Origin: Erinaceus europaeus
Taxonomy: Eukaryota; Chordata; Mammalia; Eulipotyphla; Erinaceidae
Length of the DNA: 64,000 bases
Direction: 5' to 3'
Assembly: GCF_950295315.1 (NCBI RefSeq)
Contig: NC_080166.1
Coordinates: forward strand, 98,461,141-98,525,140
A program made the position numbers and the translations under genes. Of this stretch, positions 55,414 through 64,000 are shown in pieces. The first letter of the stretch is position 1. Each line of letters opens with the position of its first letter. Below the pieces are notes generated by a model. It did no database searches. It was not told the DNA's origin and saw only the letters and a program-made list of their open reading frames with translations.

Positions 55414-57908
55414 GACATGTCATTTTTTTATTTTTTTTTATTTTTTTAAATTTTTTATTTAAGAAAGGATTAGTGAACAAAAGCATAAGGTAGGAGGGGT
55501 ACAACTCCACACAATTCCCAACACCCAATCCCCATAACCCACCCCCTCCCCTGATAGCTTTCCCATTCTCTATCCCTCTGGGAGCATGGACCCAGGGTCG
55601 TTGAGGGATGCAGAAGGTAGAAGGTCTGGCTTCTGTAATTGCTTCCCCGCTGAACATGGGCATTGACTGGTCGGTCCATACCCCCAGTCTGCCTCTCTCT
55701 TTCCCTAGTAGGGTGTGACTCTGGGGAAGCAGAGCTCCAGGACACATTGGTGGGGTCTTCAATCCAGGGAAGCCTAGCCAGCATCCTGGTGGCATCTGGA
55801 ACCTGGTGATTGAAAAGAGAGTTAACATATGAAGCCAAACAATTTGTTGAGCAATCATGGATCCCAAGCTTGGAATAGTGGAGAGGAAGTGTTAGGGAGG
55901 TACTCACTGCAAACTCTAGTGTAGTCCTGCTTTCAGGTATATATTTTGCAGTAGTTTACGGATACGTGTGAACATATGCTCTCTCTCGCAGAAACTGGTG
56001 TATATCTAGGTTATGGGACTTTGTTAGAAAGTGAACTACCTGAGATGAAATTAGAGTGTACTATAAAAGGAAAGGTCTCACCCGAGTAATGAAGCTGAAG
56101 GGTTGTCATTCCACACGTGAAGTCTCTGGATACATTCTGAGGTGAAGCATGTTGAGATGGCAATCGTTGCTTTGGTTAGGTTGTGATCGGCAGATGCAAT
56201 GTTATTTGGTTTGGATTGGGAGATGCATACGGGAAAGTGGGCCCTATCCAAGGGTTCCAGGACTGGGGGAAGTAGGGGCTCTATAGTGAAGATGTGAGGT
56301 TCCTGCTGTCTTAGGGTTCAAAAAGACACTCAATAGTTAATATTATCATCACATTATTTGTTAATTGGGTTAACTTTGAAAAGTCCCTTTGTTATGGTTT
56401 GCTGGACAGTACCCAGTATCTTGTATATAGCTGTGCTATTGGAAGCTTCTAATCTACTTGGTCTAGCCTTTTGAGAGAGTCTGCATATCAAATACATAGC
56501 CTATATATTAAAAAGATTCAGTTTGTCTTTTGAGAAACTTTGAGACATACAATTGATTTCCCCCTCTCATATTAATTAGCTACTGATTTATATGTCTACA
56601 TTTTGCTAGGAGTGTACATAAACACCATTCCCACCACCAAAGGACTGTGACCCATACCTCCCGCCCACTCCCACCCCCCACTGGCCCAGGAAGCTACATG
56701 CCTACCCCTCACCACTGGGTTTTTACTTTGGTGCCCTACTTACAATTTGATCAGGTCCTGCTTTTAGTTTCCCTTTCAGATCTTCTTAGTCAGCTTCTGT
56801 TGATGAGTGGGATCATCCCATACTCATCTTTATCTTTCTGACTTACTTCACTTAACATAATTCCTTCTAGCTCTGTCCAAGATGGGTCAGAGAAGGTGGG
56901 TTCATTGTTCTTGATAGCTGCATAGTATTCCATTGTGTATATATACCACAGCTTTCTCAGCCACTCATCTGGTGTTGGGCACCTGGGTTGCTTCCAGGTT
57001 TTAGCTATTATGAATTGTGCTGCTATGAACATAGGAGTACACACCTCTTTTTGGTTGGGTGTTATGGAGTCCTTGGGGTATAACCCCAGGAGAGGAATTA
57101 TTGGGTCATATGGAAGGTCCATGTCTAGCCTTCTGAGAGTTTTCCAGACTGCTCTCCACAGAGGCTGTACCAATTTACATTCCCACCAGCAATGTAAAAG
57201 GGTTCCTCTGTCCCCACAGCCTCTCCAGCATTTGTTGCTGCTGTCCTTTTTGATGTATGCCATTCTTACAGGAGTGAGGTGGTATCTTAGTGTTGTCTTG
57301 ATTTGCATTTCTCTGATAATCAGTGACCTAGAGCAGTTTTTCATATGTTTGTTAGCCTTTTGGATCTCCTCTGTGGTGAATGTTTTGTTCATTTCCTCTG
57401 CCCATTTTTGGATGGGGTCATTTGCTTTTTTGCGGCTAAGTTTGCTGAGCTCTTTATATATTTTGGTGATTAGTTTCTTGTCTGATGTCTGGCATGTGAA
57501 GATCTTCTCCCATTCTGTGAGGGGTCTCTCTGTTTGTTTAATAGTTTCTTTGGATGTGCAGAAGCTTTTCAATTTGATGTAGTCCCATTGGTTTGTTTCT
57601 GCTTTGGTCTTCCTTGCAATTGGGTTTGATTCATCAAAGATGTCCTTGAGGTGTAGGTGGGAAAGTGTTTTACCAATGTTTTCCTCTAAGTATTTGATTG
57701 TTTCTGGTCTGACATCTAGGTCTTTGATCCATTTGGAGTTGATTTTTGTTTCTGGTGAGATAAAGTGGTTCAATTTCATTCTTCTGCATGTTTCAACCCA
57801 GTTTTCCCAGCACCATTTATTGAAGAGAGCCTCCTTTTTCCATTTAATCCTTTGGGCCCCCTTATCAAAGATTAGATGCCCATAGGTGTTGGGATGACAT
57901 GTCATTTT
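55414..57908 (-). mobile_element. 5'-truncated L1 inserted in the LTR element
   Basis: GACATGTCATTTT at 55414-55426 and 57896-57908 is the target duplication, and a poly(T)-rich end at 55427-55460 is the A tail on the other strand. The 2.47-kb body holds the ORF2 C-terminal part (56790-57895) and a 3' UTR of about 1.3 kb. It is the reference for the other long-UTR fragments in the window. Confidence 0.93.
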
Positions 57909-57914
57909 AAACAC
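56790..57914 (-). CDS. L1 ORF2 C-terminal 370 residues, open but 5'-truncated
   Basis: The minus frame is uninterrupted from the L1 truncation point to a TGA after PLINRS. It encodes the part of ORF2p downstream of reverse transcriptase, ending with the C-terminal Cys/His segment ([18 protein letters not shown], about residues 235-252). Family phrases include [59 protein letters not shown] and [11 protein letters not shown]. Endonuclease and RT domains are missing. The first Met and first few codons come from the flanking LTR element, so this is not a natural start. Intactness indicates a recent insertion. Confidence 0.9.
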   Translation of the reverse strand: MFKMTCHPNTYGHLIFDKGAQRIKWKKEALFNKWCWENWVETCRRMKLNHFISPETKINSKWIKDLDVRPETIKYLEENIGKTLSHLHLKDIFDESNPIARKTKAETNQWDYIKLKSFCTSKETIKQTERPLTEWEKIFTCQTSDKKLITKIYKELSKLSRKKANDPIQKWAEEMNKTFTTEEIQKANKHMKNCSRSLIIREMQIKTTLRYHLTPVRMAYIKKDSSNKCWRGCGDRGTLLHCWWECKLVQPLWRAVWKTLRRLDMDLPYDPIIPLLGLYPKDSITPNQKEVCTPMFIAAQFIIAKTWKQPRCPTPDEWLRKLWYIYTMEYYAAIKNNEPTFSDPSWTELEGIMLSEVSQKDKDEYGMIPLINRS

Positions 57915-58538
57915 GAATTTAGATCTGTACTGTCTTAGTTGTTGGGGGGGTTAACATTCAGAGGTGGCCTCCCGCGCAGCTCCACTTGTAGGAATTGTAG
58001 GTTGCGATCTCTGCATGAATCTCTGCGTATTATAGCTCGTCTGCCTTCAGACCCAAGCTGGAGATCTCATCCAGGGGGCCCAGTTTTGGCAGGGAGCCCT
58101 TGGTCTCCGGGTGGTCCAGGATCTGTCCAGACTTCATAGCAGAAGGACAGGAGGGCCAGCCGTGCAGAAGGCACTGGCCGAGGTGCCCCAGGGGGGCAGC
58201 CATGATGGGCCACCATGTCTGCTGCCCTGTTCCCAGCAGCCAAGCAGCGTGGGGGGAGCCCACTCCCAATGTCCCGCGCCACGAGGCGGAAAGCTGGCTC
58301 ATGTGGGCTGGCGTTGGGCTCTTGTGGGCTGATGTTGGGCTCTTGTGGGCTGATGTTGGGCGGAAACCACAGAGTGGTCCAGAGATAAATGTTCCAGAAA
58401 CAGAGAAACAGTCTTGTGAGGAAAGGGCAGAGGCCTTTGGAGATCTCTTCACAAGCAGAAGAGAAGGCCATAGTGCATAGGTAGCCAAATTGTCACTTAT
58501 CTGAGAGATGCGCAGGTCAGGTCCACGTGGGCGCCATT
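57909..58538 (-). other. Interior of the non-autonomous element, 5' part (GC-rich)
   Basis: Two overlapping minus frames (58030-58488, 152 codons; 58067-58471, 134 codons) start near the primer site. Neither shows a matrix, capsid or zinc-knuckle motif. A 21-bp unit (GTTGGGCTCTTGTGGGCTGA) is repeated about 2.5 times at 58311-58360, giving a SAHKSPT-like or ISPQEPN-like heptad. It may be packaging leader rather than coding. Confidence 0.55.
58519..58537 (-). promoter_or_regulatory. Primer binding site, tRNA-Lys-like
   Basis: On the minus strand TGGCGCCCACGTGGAC follows the LTR end after two bases. It matches the tRNA-Lys(1,2) complement with one base missing. Confidence 0.75.
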
Positions 58539-58838
58539 TGTCGTTAAGGTTCGGGGGCTCCAGCTGGCCTGGATAGCTTCGCGGCGGCAGACAGAGACGA
58601 CCAGAGACACACGGCTGGGCAGAGAAGCTTTATTCACGAGTGGGCAAACATGTGCTCTCCTGTCTTTCTCCTCTGGTGGCAGAGAGAGACCCTTAAACTA
58701 ACCACCACAGAGATCTCTCCAGCCTCCTTCTCTTTACGCGGCCGCACCAAGAACTCTCCAACCCCTTAGCATAGGGGGTGGGGAGAAAGAGGGCCCGTGA
58801 AACCAGCAAGGACCAAACAAATATGAAACATACCAACA
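58539..58838 (-). mobile_element. 5' LTR of the non-autonomous element
   Basis: Same ends as 54135-54434. It retains more CpGs than its partner. Confidence 0.88.
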
Positions 58839-58904
58839 CGGCACTCTTTAATAACATTTAAGCCTGCTCCATTCCATTTTTCTTTACTGTGTCCATTTAG
58901 ATAC

Positions 58905-59236
58905 AAAGGGAAAGGAGGGGAGTCGGGCTGTAGCGCAGCAGGTTAAGCGCAGGTGGCACAAAGCACAAGGACTGGCATAAGGATCCCGGTTCGAACCCCG
59001 GCTCCCCACCTGCAGGGGAGTCACTTCACAGGCGGTGAAGCAGGTCTGCAGGTGTCTGTCTTTCTCTCCCCCTCTCTGTCTTCCCCTCCTCTCTCCATTT
59101 CTCTCTGTCCTATCCAACAATGACAACAACAATAATAACTACAACAATAAAACAACAAGGGCAACAAAAGGGAATAAATAAATAAAATAAATATTAAAAA
59201 TTTTTTTAAATAAATAAATAAATAAAGGGAAAGGAG
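58905..59236 (+). repeat. SINE type A with target duplication
   Basis: Complete copy flanked by AAAGGGAAAGGAG (58905-58917 and 59224-59236). It was inserted in the purine-rich sequence directly before the next LTR. Confidence 0.92.
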
Positions 59237-59243
59237 GAGATGA

Positions 59244-59560
59244 TGCTGAGGAATTATTCTGATGCAGTCTCTGCCCCCAGGTTTTACCACGCCCCACAGT
59301 CCCCTTTCAACCAGTCCTGCCCCCACATGTCACCCCTGGTTATTGCCCAATAAAAGCCCCCTCACTCCCCTCCCTCACTCTCTCGCTGGCCTCCTTCGGG
59401 TCACGCTCTCTCTCTCTCTGCGTGGTGAGGTAGTGGGGATGGCCATTGTCGGCTGACTCCACGTGGCCTGAGCCACCCCCTCATCCTATAATAAAGATTT
59501 TTGTACCCCACTTGTTCCAGACCTCCTCTCTCTCTCTCTTCTCCGCAGTGCAGCCCGACA
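59244..59560 (+). mobile_element. LTR (solo or 3'), related to the class II provirus LTR
   Basis: Starts TGCTGAGGAATTATTCTGAT and ends GTGCAGCCCGACA. AATAAAAGCC near 59349 may serve as TATA element, and AATAAA is at 59490-59495. Start, R-region pyrimidine run and end all resemble 16006-16461. No matching 6-bp duplication is present (AGATGA versus CCTGGC). Confidence 0.78.
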
Positions 59561-59697
59561 CCTGGCCACAACAACAACAAAGATTTTTTAATTTAAATTC
59601 CTTTTATGTTGATTGGGGCATCTAGAAATCTTTCCTAAATTTAGTTGCATCACCTCTGTAATAGTAATAATGCAAAGCAGTTTCACCTACTTATAGA

Positions 59698-59883
59698 AAC
59701 ACTCTTGTCATGGTCCGGGAGGTGACGCAGTGATAAAGCTTTGGACTCTCAAGTGTGAGGTCCCAAGTTTGATCCCTAGCAGCACATGTGCCAGAGTGAT
59801 GTCTGGTTCTTTCTCTCTCCTCCTATCTTCCTCAGAAATAAATAAATAACATCTTTAAAAAGAAAAGAAATACTCTTGTCGTA
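59698..59883 (+). repeat. SINE type C with target duplication
   Basis: GGTGACGCAGTGATAAAGCT head and TGTCTGGTTCTTTCTCTCTC, between AGAAACACTCTTGTC and AGAAATACTCTTGTC. Confidence 0.9.
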
Positions 59884-60864
59884 GGTTCCCTAAAGCACAT
59901 TACTTTTGTTATAAGAGAAAGAAAAAAAAGGGGGGAAGGCTCAGTTGATTCTTCCAAGCCTGAGTATTTGTTTCAGAGATAAAAAATATATATCAGTGCT
60001 ATTTCAGTTACTTCTGCAAAGACGTGTTTTGATGTTTTGTTTTAATGCTTAGTCATCAGGCAATCTCTTGAAAAATACTTTCTATAACAGCTGAATTCAA
60101 CACATGTAGTACCTATGCACTATGCACATCATTCAATCCAAGTGACAATGTGCCATGGTTCCACTCAGCTAACAGAAACTTAAGACTCCATCGATTATAA
60201 CATGTAGCCAAGTGTCAACCATGTGGCTTAGAATTGATGAAATACTACTGTCAACTATCTGATTCATCCTTTTATGTTGTTAAATTTTACATCTCAGTCT
60301 GTAACTTAATGTCATCTCTTTGACAGTAAAAGGCATAAATGATTGTTATCTCACATTCCTCCAGAATAAAGATTGTGAATAACCCAAAGCATATCAATTC
60401 ATTAGCACTAACTTTCAGGAGAGTCCAGTGATTGATGTTCAGTACATGCTTGATGAAAAGAAAGATGAAAGAACGGGGAATGAGCAAAGGCTTAAAACTC
60501 TCCTGTGTACATGAGTGTGTGTGTTGTGTGTGTGTTAGTGCTTGTGTGTTTTGCATTCCACTCATTTTCTTTTAGATACTGTGGAGACAACTCTCTTACT
60601 CTAGTCATAAGGCTAGAATCTCTTTTACATTATCTCTATTCCAAAGTTAAAATTATTTGTGTAGTTATGTCACTTAATCAAGGTTAGCTTAATCATGGTG
60701 ATATATTATCAGAGACACAATGATTAGTATAGTTGAAGGCAAGTGACTCCATGCAGACCAATTAGAAATGTTTCCTGAGGTAAAAAAAGAAACACTCATA
60801 AGCAGATATTTCCCCTTTAATTTCAGAAAATTCTGGTGCTACAAACACTGGTAGAAAATCAAAA
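59884..60864. other. Single-copy sequence with a short (GT)n
   Basis: Impure (GT)n at 60516-60550. No gene seen. Confidence 0.5.
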
Positions 60865-61045
60865 CTGTTGAGGTCAGGTGGTGCACCCAGTTGAATGCAC
60901 AAGTGACAACGTTCAAGAATTTCAGTTCAAGTTCCTGGTCTGTCCTCACCTGCAGGGAGAAGCTTTGTGAGTAGTGAAGCAGTACTGCAGGTGCCTCTAC
61001 TCCTCCTCCCCTCTCAATTTATCCTAAATAAATAAAATGTAAAAA
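60865..61045 (+). repeat. SINE type B, diverged
   Basis: GGTGGTGCACCCAGTTGAAT head and TCACCTGCAGGGAGAAGC body, with a shortened tail. Confidence 0.8.
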
Positions 61046-62095
61046 AATGAGACAATTCAGTTAAGAAATAGCAAGAAGTAGATGAAGAAGTCCAACTGTT
61101 GGAACTAGCTAATTTTTCTTATATTGAAAGTTTTCTACAGTTTAAGTAGCCAAGTAGTCCTGTTTTACTTAAGCATGTTTAAGTTGGATTTCTGTCATTT
61201 ACAGTCAAAATGGTATTCGTTCAGACTAATATAGTTATTTAAAAACTTTGTGCTTTAGCACATGTTTATTATTAAAGATAATATAATTATAAGTAGTTTT
61301 GCATGGCAGCAAACATCACTTAACCAAAAAAAGTAAAGCACAGTATTTTACGGCTCAGTATTTTATAGAAGCAAATAAAACTTTCATTAATGTACAGAGG
61401 TTGAATTATTTTTCTCCAGTTTTTTTTTTTTCTGAACTTATGTTTTAAATGGAAATGTGAGGAAAATTTTACTCGGCACTTGGGAATAGTGAAATGTAAA
61501 AAGAAAAATAATAAAATGGAGTCAAAGTAACACAATCATCCCTCAGAAAACTAAAAAATGCAGCCATTCATACTTTTTGGTCTTTATTATATAATCAAAA
61601 TAATAAAGTATATCCAAATTACAATTACAATGACTGTGTTTCATATCCTCAACAAGAATACACTGAGCAAAGATTAGGCAAGGGCAGGTGCTATACAGTT
61701 TGGCATACTGACAGCATCTCAGTAATTCTCAGTTTTCTCAATGTTACAAAAAATACATATTGCAAGCTTTTGCGTATGTCTGTTTCCCTCAGGAATTCCT
61801 GAGGTACAAATTTATATATACTAGTCTAGAAGGAATTCTGTGGCAAATAGACAAACAAAAACTCTTGTGTTTAAACTGATGTTGACAATATCAATATTTC
61901 AGCTTGGTTTTTAAAAACAAAACTTCAATGTTTTTTGATTTGTGTAATCTGTTCATTTATTTAAAATGGGCAAATATCTTGGTTGAGTAGATTCTCAGGA
62001 CAGATCCAGTACTAATATTCCCTTAATAGTGTTGGAATCCTTAGTCTTATACACTGACCTATAAAATAGCCTAACTTAAAAGTTGAAAAAAAAAA
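61046..62095. other. Single-copy sequence, no gene seen
   Basis: AT-rich, with short frames only. Confidence 0.5.
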
Positions 62096-62099
62096 AAAG

Positions 62100-62262
62100 A
62101 TTAAGCAGGCAAAATAGCTCACTTGAATAATGTGCTGCTTTGCCATGTGCTCCAGAGAGGTTGAAGCCCAGACCCCACCACACTGAAGGAAACTTTGTTA
62201 GCTGTGATTTAACCCTCTGTCTTTCTCTCTGCCTTTCTATCCCTATCTAAAACAAACAAACA
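62100..62262 (+). repeat. SINE type D
   Basis: AAAATAGCTCACTTGAATAA, GTGCTGCTTTGCCATGTGCT, ACCACACTGAAGGAAAC and CT-rich body with (AAAC)n tail. Confidence 0.75.
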
Positions 62263-62686
62263 AAAGAGGTCTATGATTACCTCTGAAAGGATAATCTTCT
62301 AAATGAAAGTAGATACTTCATTTCAAACCACTACTGTGAATCCCACTTCAAATGTTTGTGAAAGTATTATTTTTCACTGTGCAACCTTATGTCAAATATG
62401 AAGATTTAACTTTCTGACACTGGACACATTTATAATTTTAAATTGAATGAGACTATAAATTCTTTTATGTTACATTTGCCTCCAAATGAAAGAAGACACT
62501 AGAGGTATCGAATATAATTTCCAAATATCTCATATGCCTCTTAAGTTGAGTGACCCATGTTAGAAGCCAAAGTTTTTGGAGATAGGAATATAGAGATTCC
62601 TGTAGTGAAACAGAAAAACACATCCCTCAGTTGTTATTTTCTCTATAACTAAACAGTGATCCAGTATTTTTCAAGACAGAAGTAGT
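62263..62686. other. Single-copy sequence, no gene seen
   Basis: No repeat or exon recognised. Confidence 0.5.
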
Positions 62687-63580
62687 AACATATTGAAAAG
62701 ACAGCAGGAACTTCACATCTCCACTATAGAGCCTCTACTTCCCCCAGTCCTGGAACCATTGTATAGGGCCCACTTTCCCGTATGCCTCTCCCAACCCATA
62801 TCAAATAATATTGCATCTGCCAATCACAACCTAACCAACACAACGATTGCCACCTCAACATGCTTCACTTCAGACTGTGTCCAGAGACTTCACGTGTGGC
62901 ATGACAACCCTTCAGCTTCATTACTCGGGTGAGACCTTTCCTTTCATAGTATACTCTAATTCCATCTCAGGTGGTTCACTTTCTAACAAAGTCCCAAATC
63001 CTAGATATACACCAGTTTCTGTGAGAGAGAGCATATGTTCACACGTATCCGTAAACTACTGCAAAATATATACCTGAAAGCAGAAGTACACTGGAGTTTG
63101 CAGTGAGTACCCCCCCTAACACTTCCTCTCCACTATTCCAAGCTTCAGGTCCATGATTGCTCAACAATTTGTTTGGCTTTGTATGTTAACTCTCTTTTCA
63201 GTCACCAGGTTCCAGATGTCATCAGGATGCTGGCCAGGCTTCCCTGGGTTGAAGACCCCACCAATGTGTCCTGGAGCTCTGCTTCCCCAGAGACCCATCC
63301 TACTAGGGAAAGAGAGAGGCAGACTAGGAGTATGGACCAACCAGTCAACGCCCATGTTCAGCGGGGAAGCAATTACAGAAGCCAGACCTTCTACCTTCTG
63401 CAACCCACAATGACCCTGGATCCATGCTCCCAGAGGGATAGAGAATGGGAAAGCTATCAGGGGAGGGGGTGGGATATGGAGATTGGGTGGTGGGAATTGT
63501 GTGGAATTGTACCCCTCCTACCCTATGGTTTTGTTAATTAATCCTTTCTTAAATAAAAAAGAAAAAAAAACATATTGAAA
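62687..63580 (+). mobile_element. L1 3'-UTR insertion with target duplication
   Basis: AACATATTGAAA at 62687-62698 and 63569-63580 bounds an 870-bp copy of the long L1 3' UTR with an AAATAAAAAAGAAAAAAAAA end. The frames here (62693-63541) are UTR sequence and not genes. Confidence 0.93.
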
Positions 63581-64000
63581 TGAGTTTTCTAGTGTCAAAT
63601 AATAATAGGGTGTTATGGTAGAAGAGGAGTAGTTTCCCTTTTAGATAAAAGTCACAAATGTAGCAATGACAATCCAATTCTAGAGGGGCCTAATGATCTT
63701 CCTTCAGAAGGAGGCAGCAATACCAACTCCTTTAATTGCCTTTGATGTAGCATTAACATGGCAGTAGGAAGTCAAGTTCTTTTATCATGGAAATAAATCA
63801 AGCATGAGTCCTTAATTTCTTCTTGGATGTTAAACACTTTCCTAAAGTGAAACATATGTATTGACAACTAAGTTTGCTTATTATCCACAAGTTATTTACC
63901 TTTTATGATGTCTCCATTTTGGTAAGGAACTAATGGAAGAAGATGTGACTCAGATTCATTGTTTTCCACCTCATTCTGAATATGTGGGCATTGCTCTATT
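63581..64000. other. Single-copy sequence to the window end, no gene seen
   Basis: AT-rich, without a recognised element. Confidence 0.5.

Larger units (their letters stand above)
54135..58838 (-). mobile_element. Non-autonomous LTR element (class II-like), L1-interrupted
   Basis: Two direct 300-bp LTRs (54135-54434 and 58539-58838) differ at about 17 positions by eye (under 6%). On the minus strand the order is 5' LTR, primer site, about 630 bp, an L1, about 980 bp, purine tract, 3' LTR. Without the L1 it is some 2.2 kb, with no gag, protease or pol motif. The tRNA-Lys-like primer site suggests class II. Flanking hexamers CAAGAT and CGGCAC do not match. Confidence 0.88.

Noticed and set aside
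56935..57885. Plus-strand frames of 215 and 93 codons with hydrophobic segments
   Set aside because: They are antisense shadows of L1 ORF2, which reads on the minus strand.
63153..63541. Overlapping plus frames of 86-122 codons, similar to frames at 24770-25166 and 55334-55907
   Set aside because: The shared similarity is the L1 3' UTR itself. The frames are not conserved as coding and differ between copies.

Overview
The window is nuclear DNA of a placental mammal, most likely an erinaceid (hedgehog). The reason is the dominant repeats: many copies of tRNA-headed SINEs with the CT-rich body and AATAAA/TATAAATA-type tail that I recognise from hedgehog genomes, plus a mammalian L1 lineage with a very long 3' UTR. 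The species call is recognition by eye, not a database match. I see no convincing host protein-coding exon, no functional tRNA or rRNA, and nothing bacterial. This looks like an intergenic or deep intronic, AT-rich, repeat-loaded region.

Layout. 1-5.1 kb: SINEs, a long purine tract, a 120-bp-period duplication, a short L1 3' end and a solo LTR (4353-5072) with a perfect 6-bp target duplication. 5.1-15.3 kb: an internal L1 ORF2 fragment with a target duplication but no 3' end (6474-7387), stacked SINE and L1 3'-UTR copies, and two arms of a ~215-bp inverted repeat 2.1 kb apart. 15.7-25.3 kb: a nested locus. One SINE (minus strand) is split by a 7.8-kb class II (betaretrovirus-like) endogenous retrovirus (16006-23829) and again by an L1 copy (23859-25215). 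The provirus keeps both LTRs, a tRNA-Lys-like primer site, recognisable capsid, zinc-knuckle, protease, RT, RNase H and integrase segments and a scrap of envelope. All are broken by frameshifts, stops and a lost integrase catalytic residue.

25-54 kb: mostly SINEs, L1 3' ends, microsatellites and long single-copy AT-rich stretches. It includes a 603-bp solo LTR inside a SINE (35410-36012), an AT-rich palindrome (42789-42842), a near-perfect 24-nt-arm hairpin (47259-47312) and a retroposed 5' half of an intron-containing tRNA-Ile(UAU) with an 18-bp target duplication (52821-52897). 54.1-59.6 kb: a second, non-autonomous LTR element on the minus strand (54135-58838), with 300-bp LTRs and no gag/pol. 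It is invaded by a 2.5-kb L1 that still has an open ORF2 C-terminus, and another LTR (59244-59560) lies next to it. 59.6-64 kb: SINEs, single-copy sequence and a clean L1 3'-UTR insertion (62699-63568).

The coding-looking parts do not work together as a system. They are retroelement remnants of different ages, and the order of insertion can be read from the nesting. The most interesting signals are non-coding: the tRNA-half insertion, the tailless L1 piece, the hairpin and inverted repeats, and a non-coding block shared by the two LTR elements.
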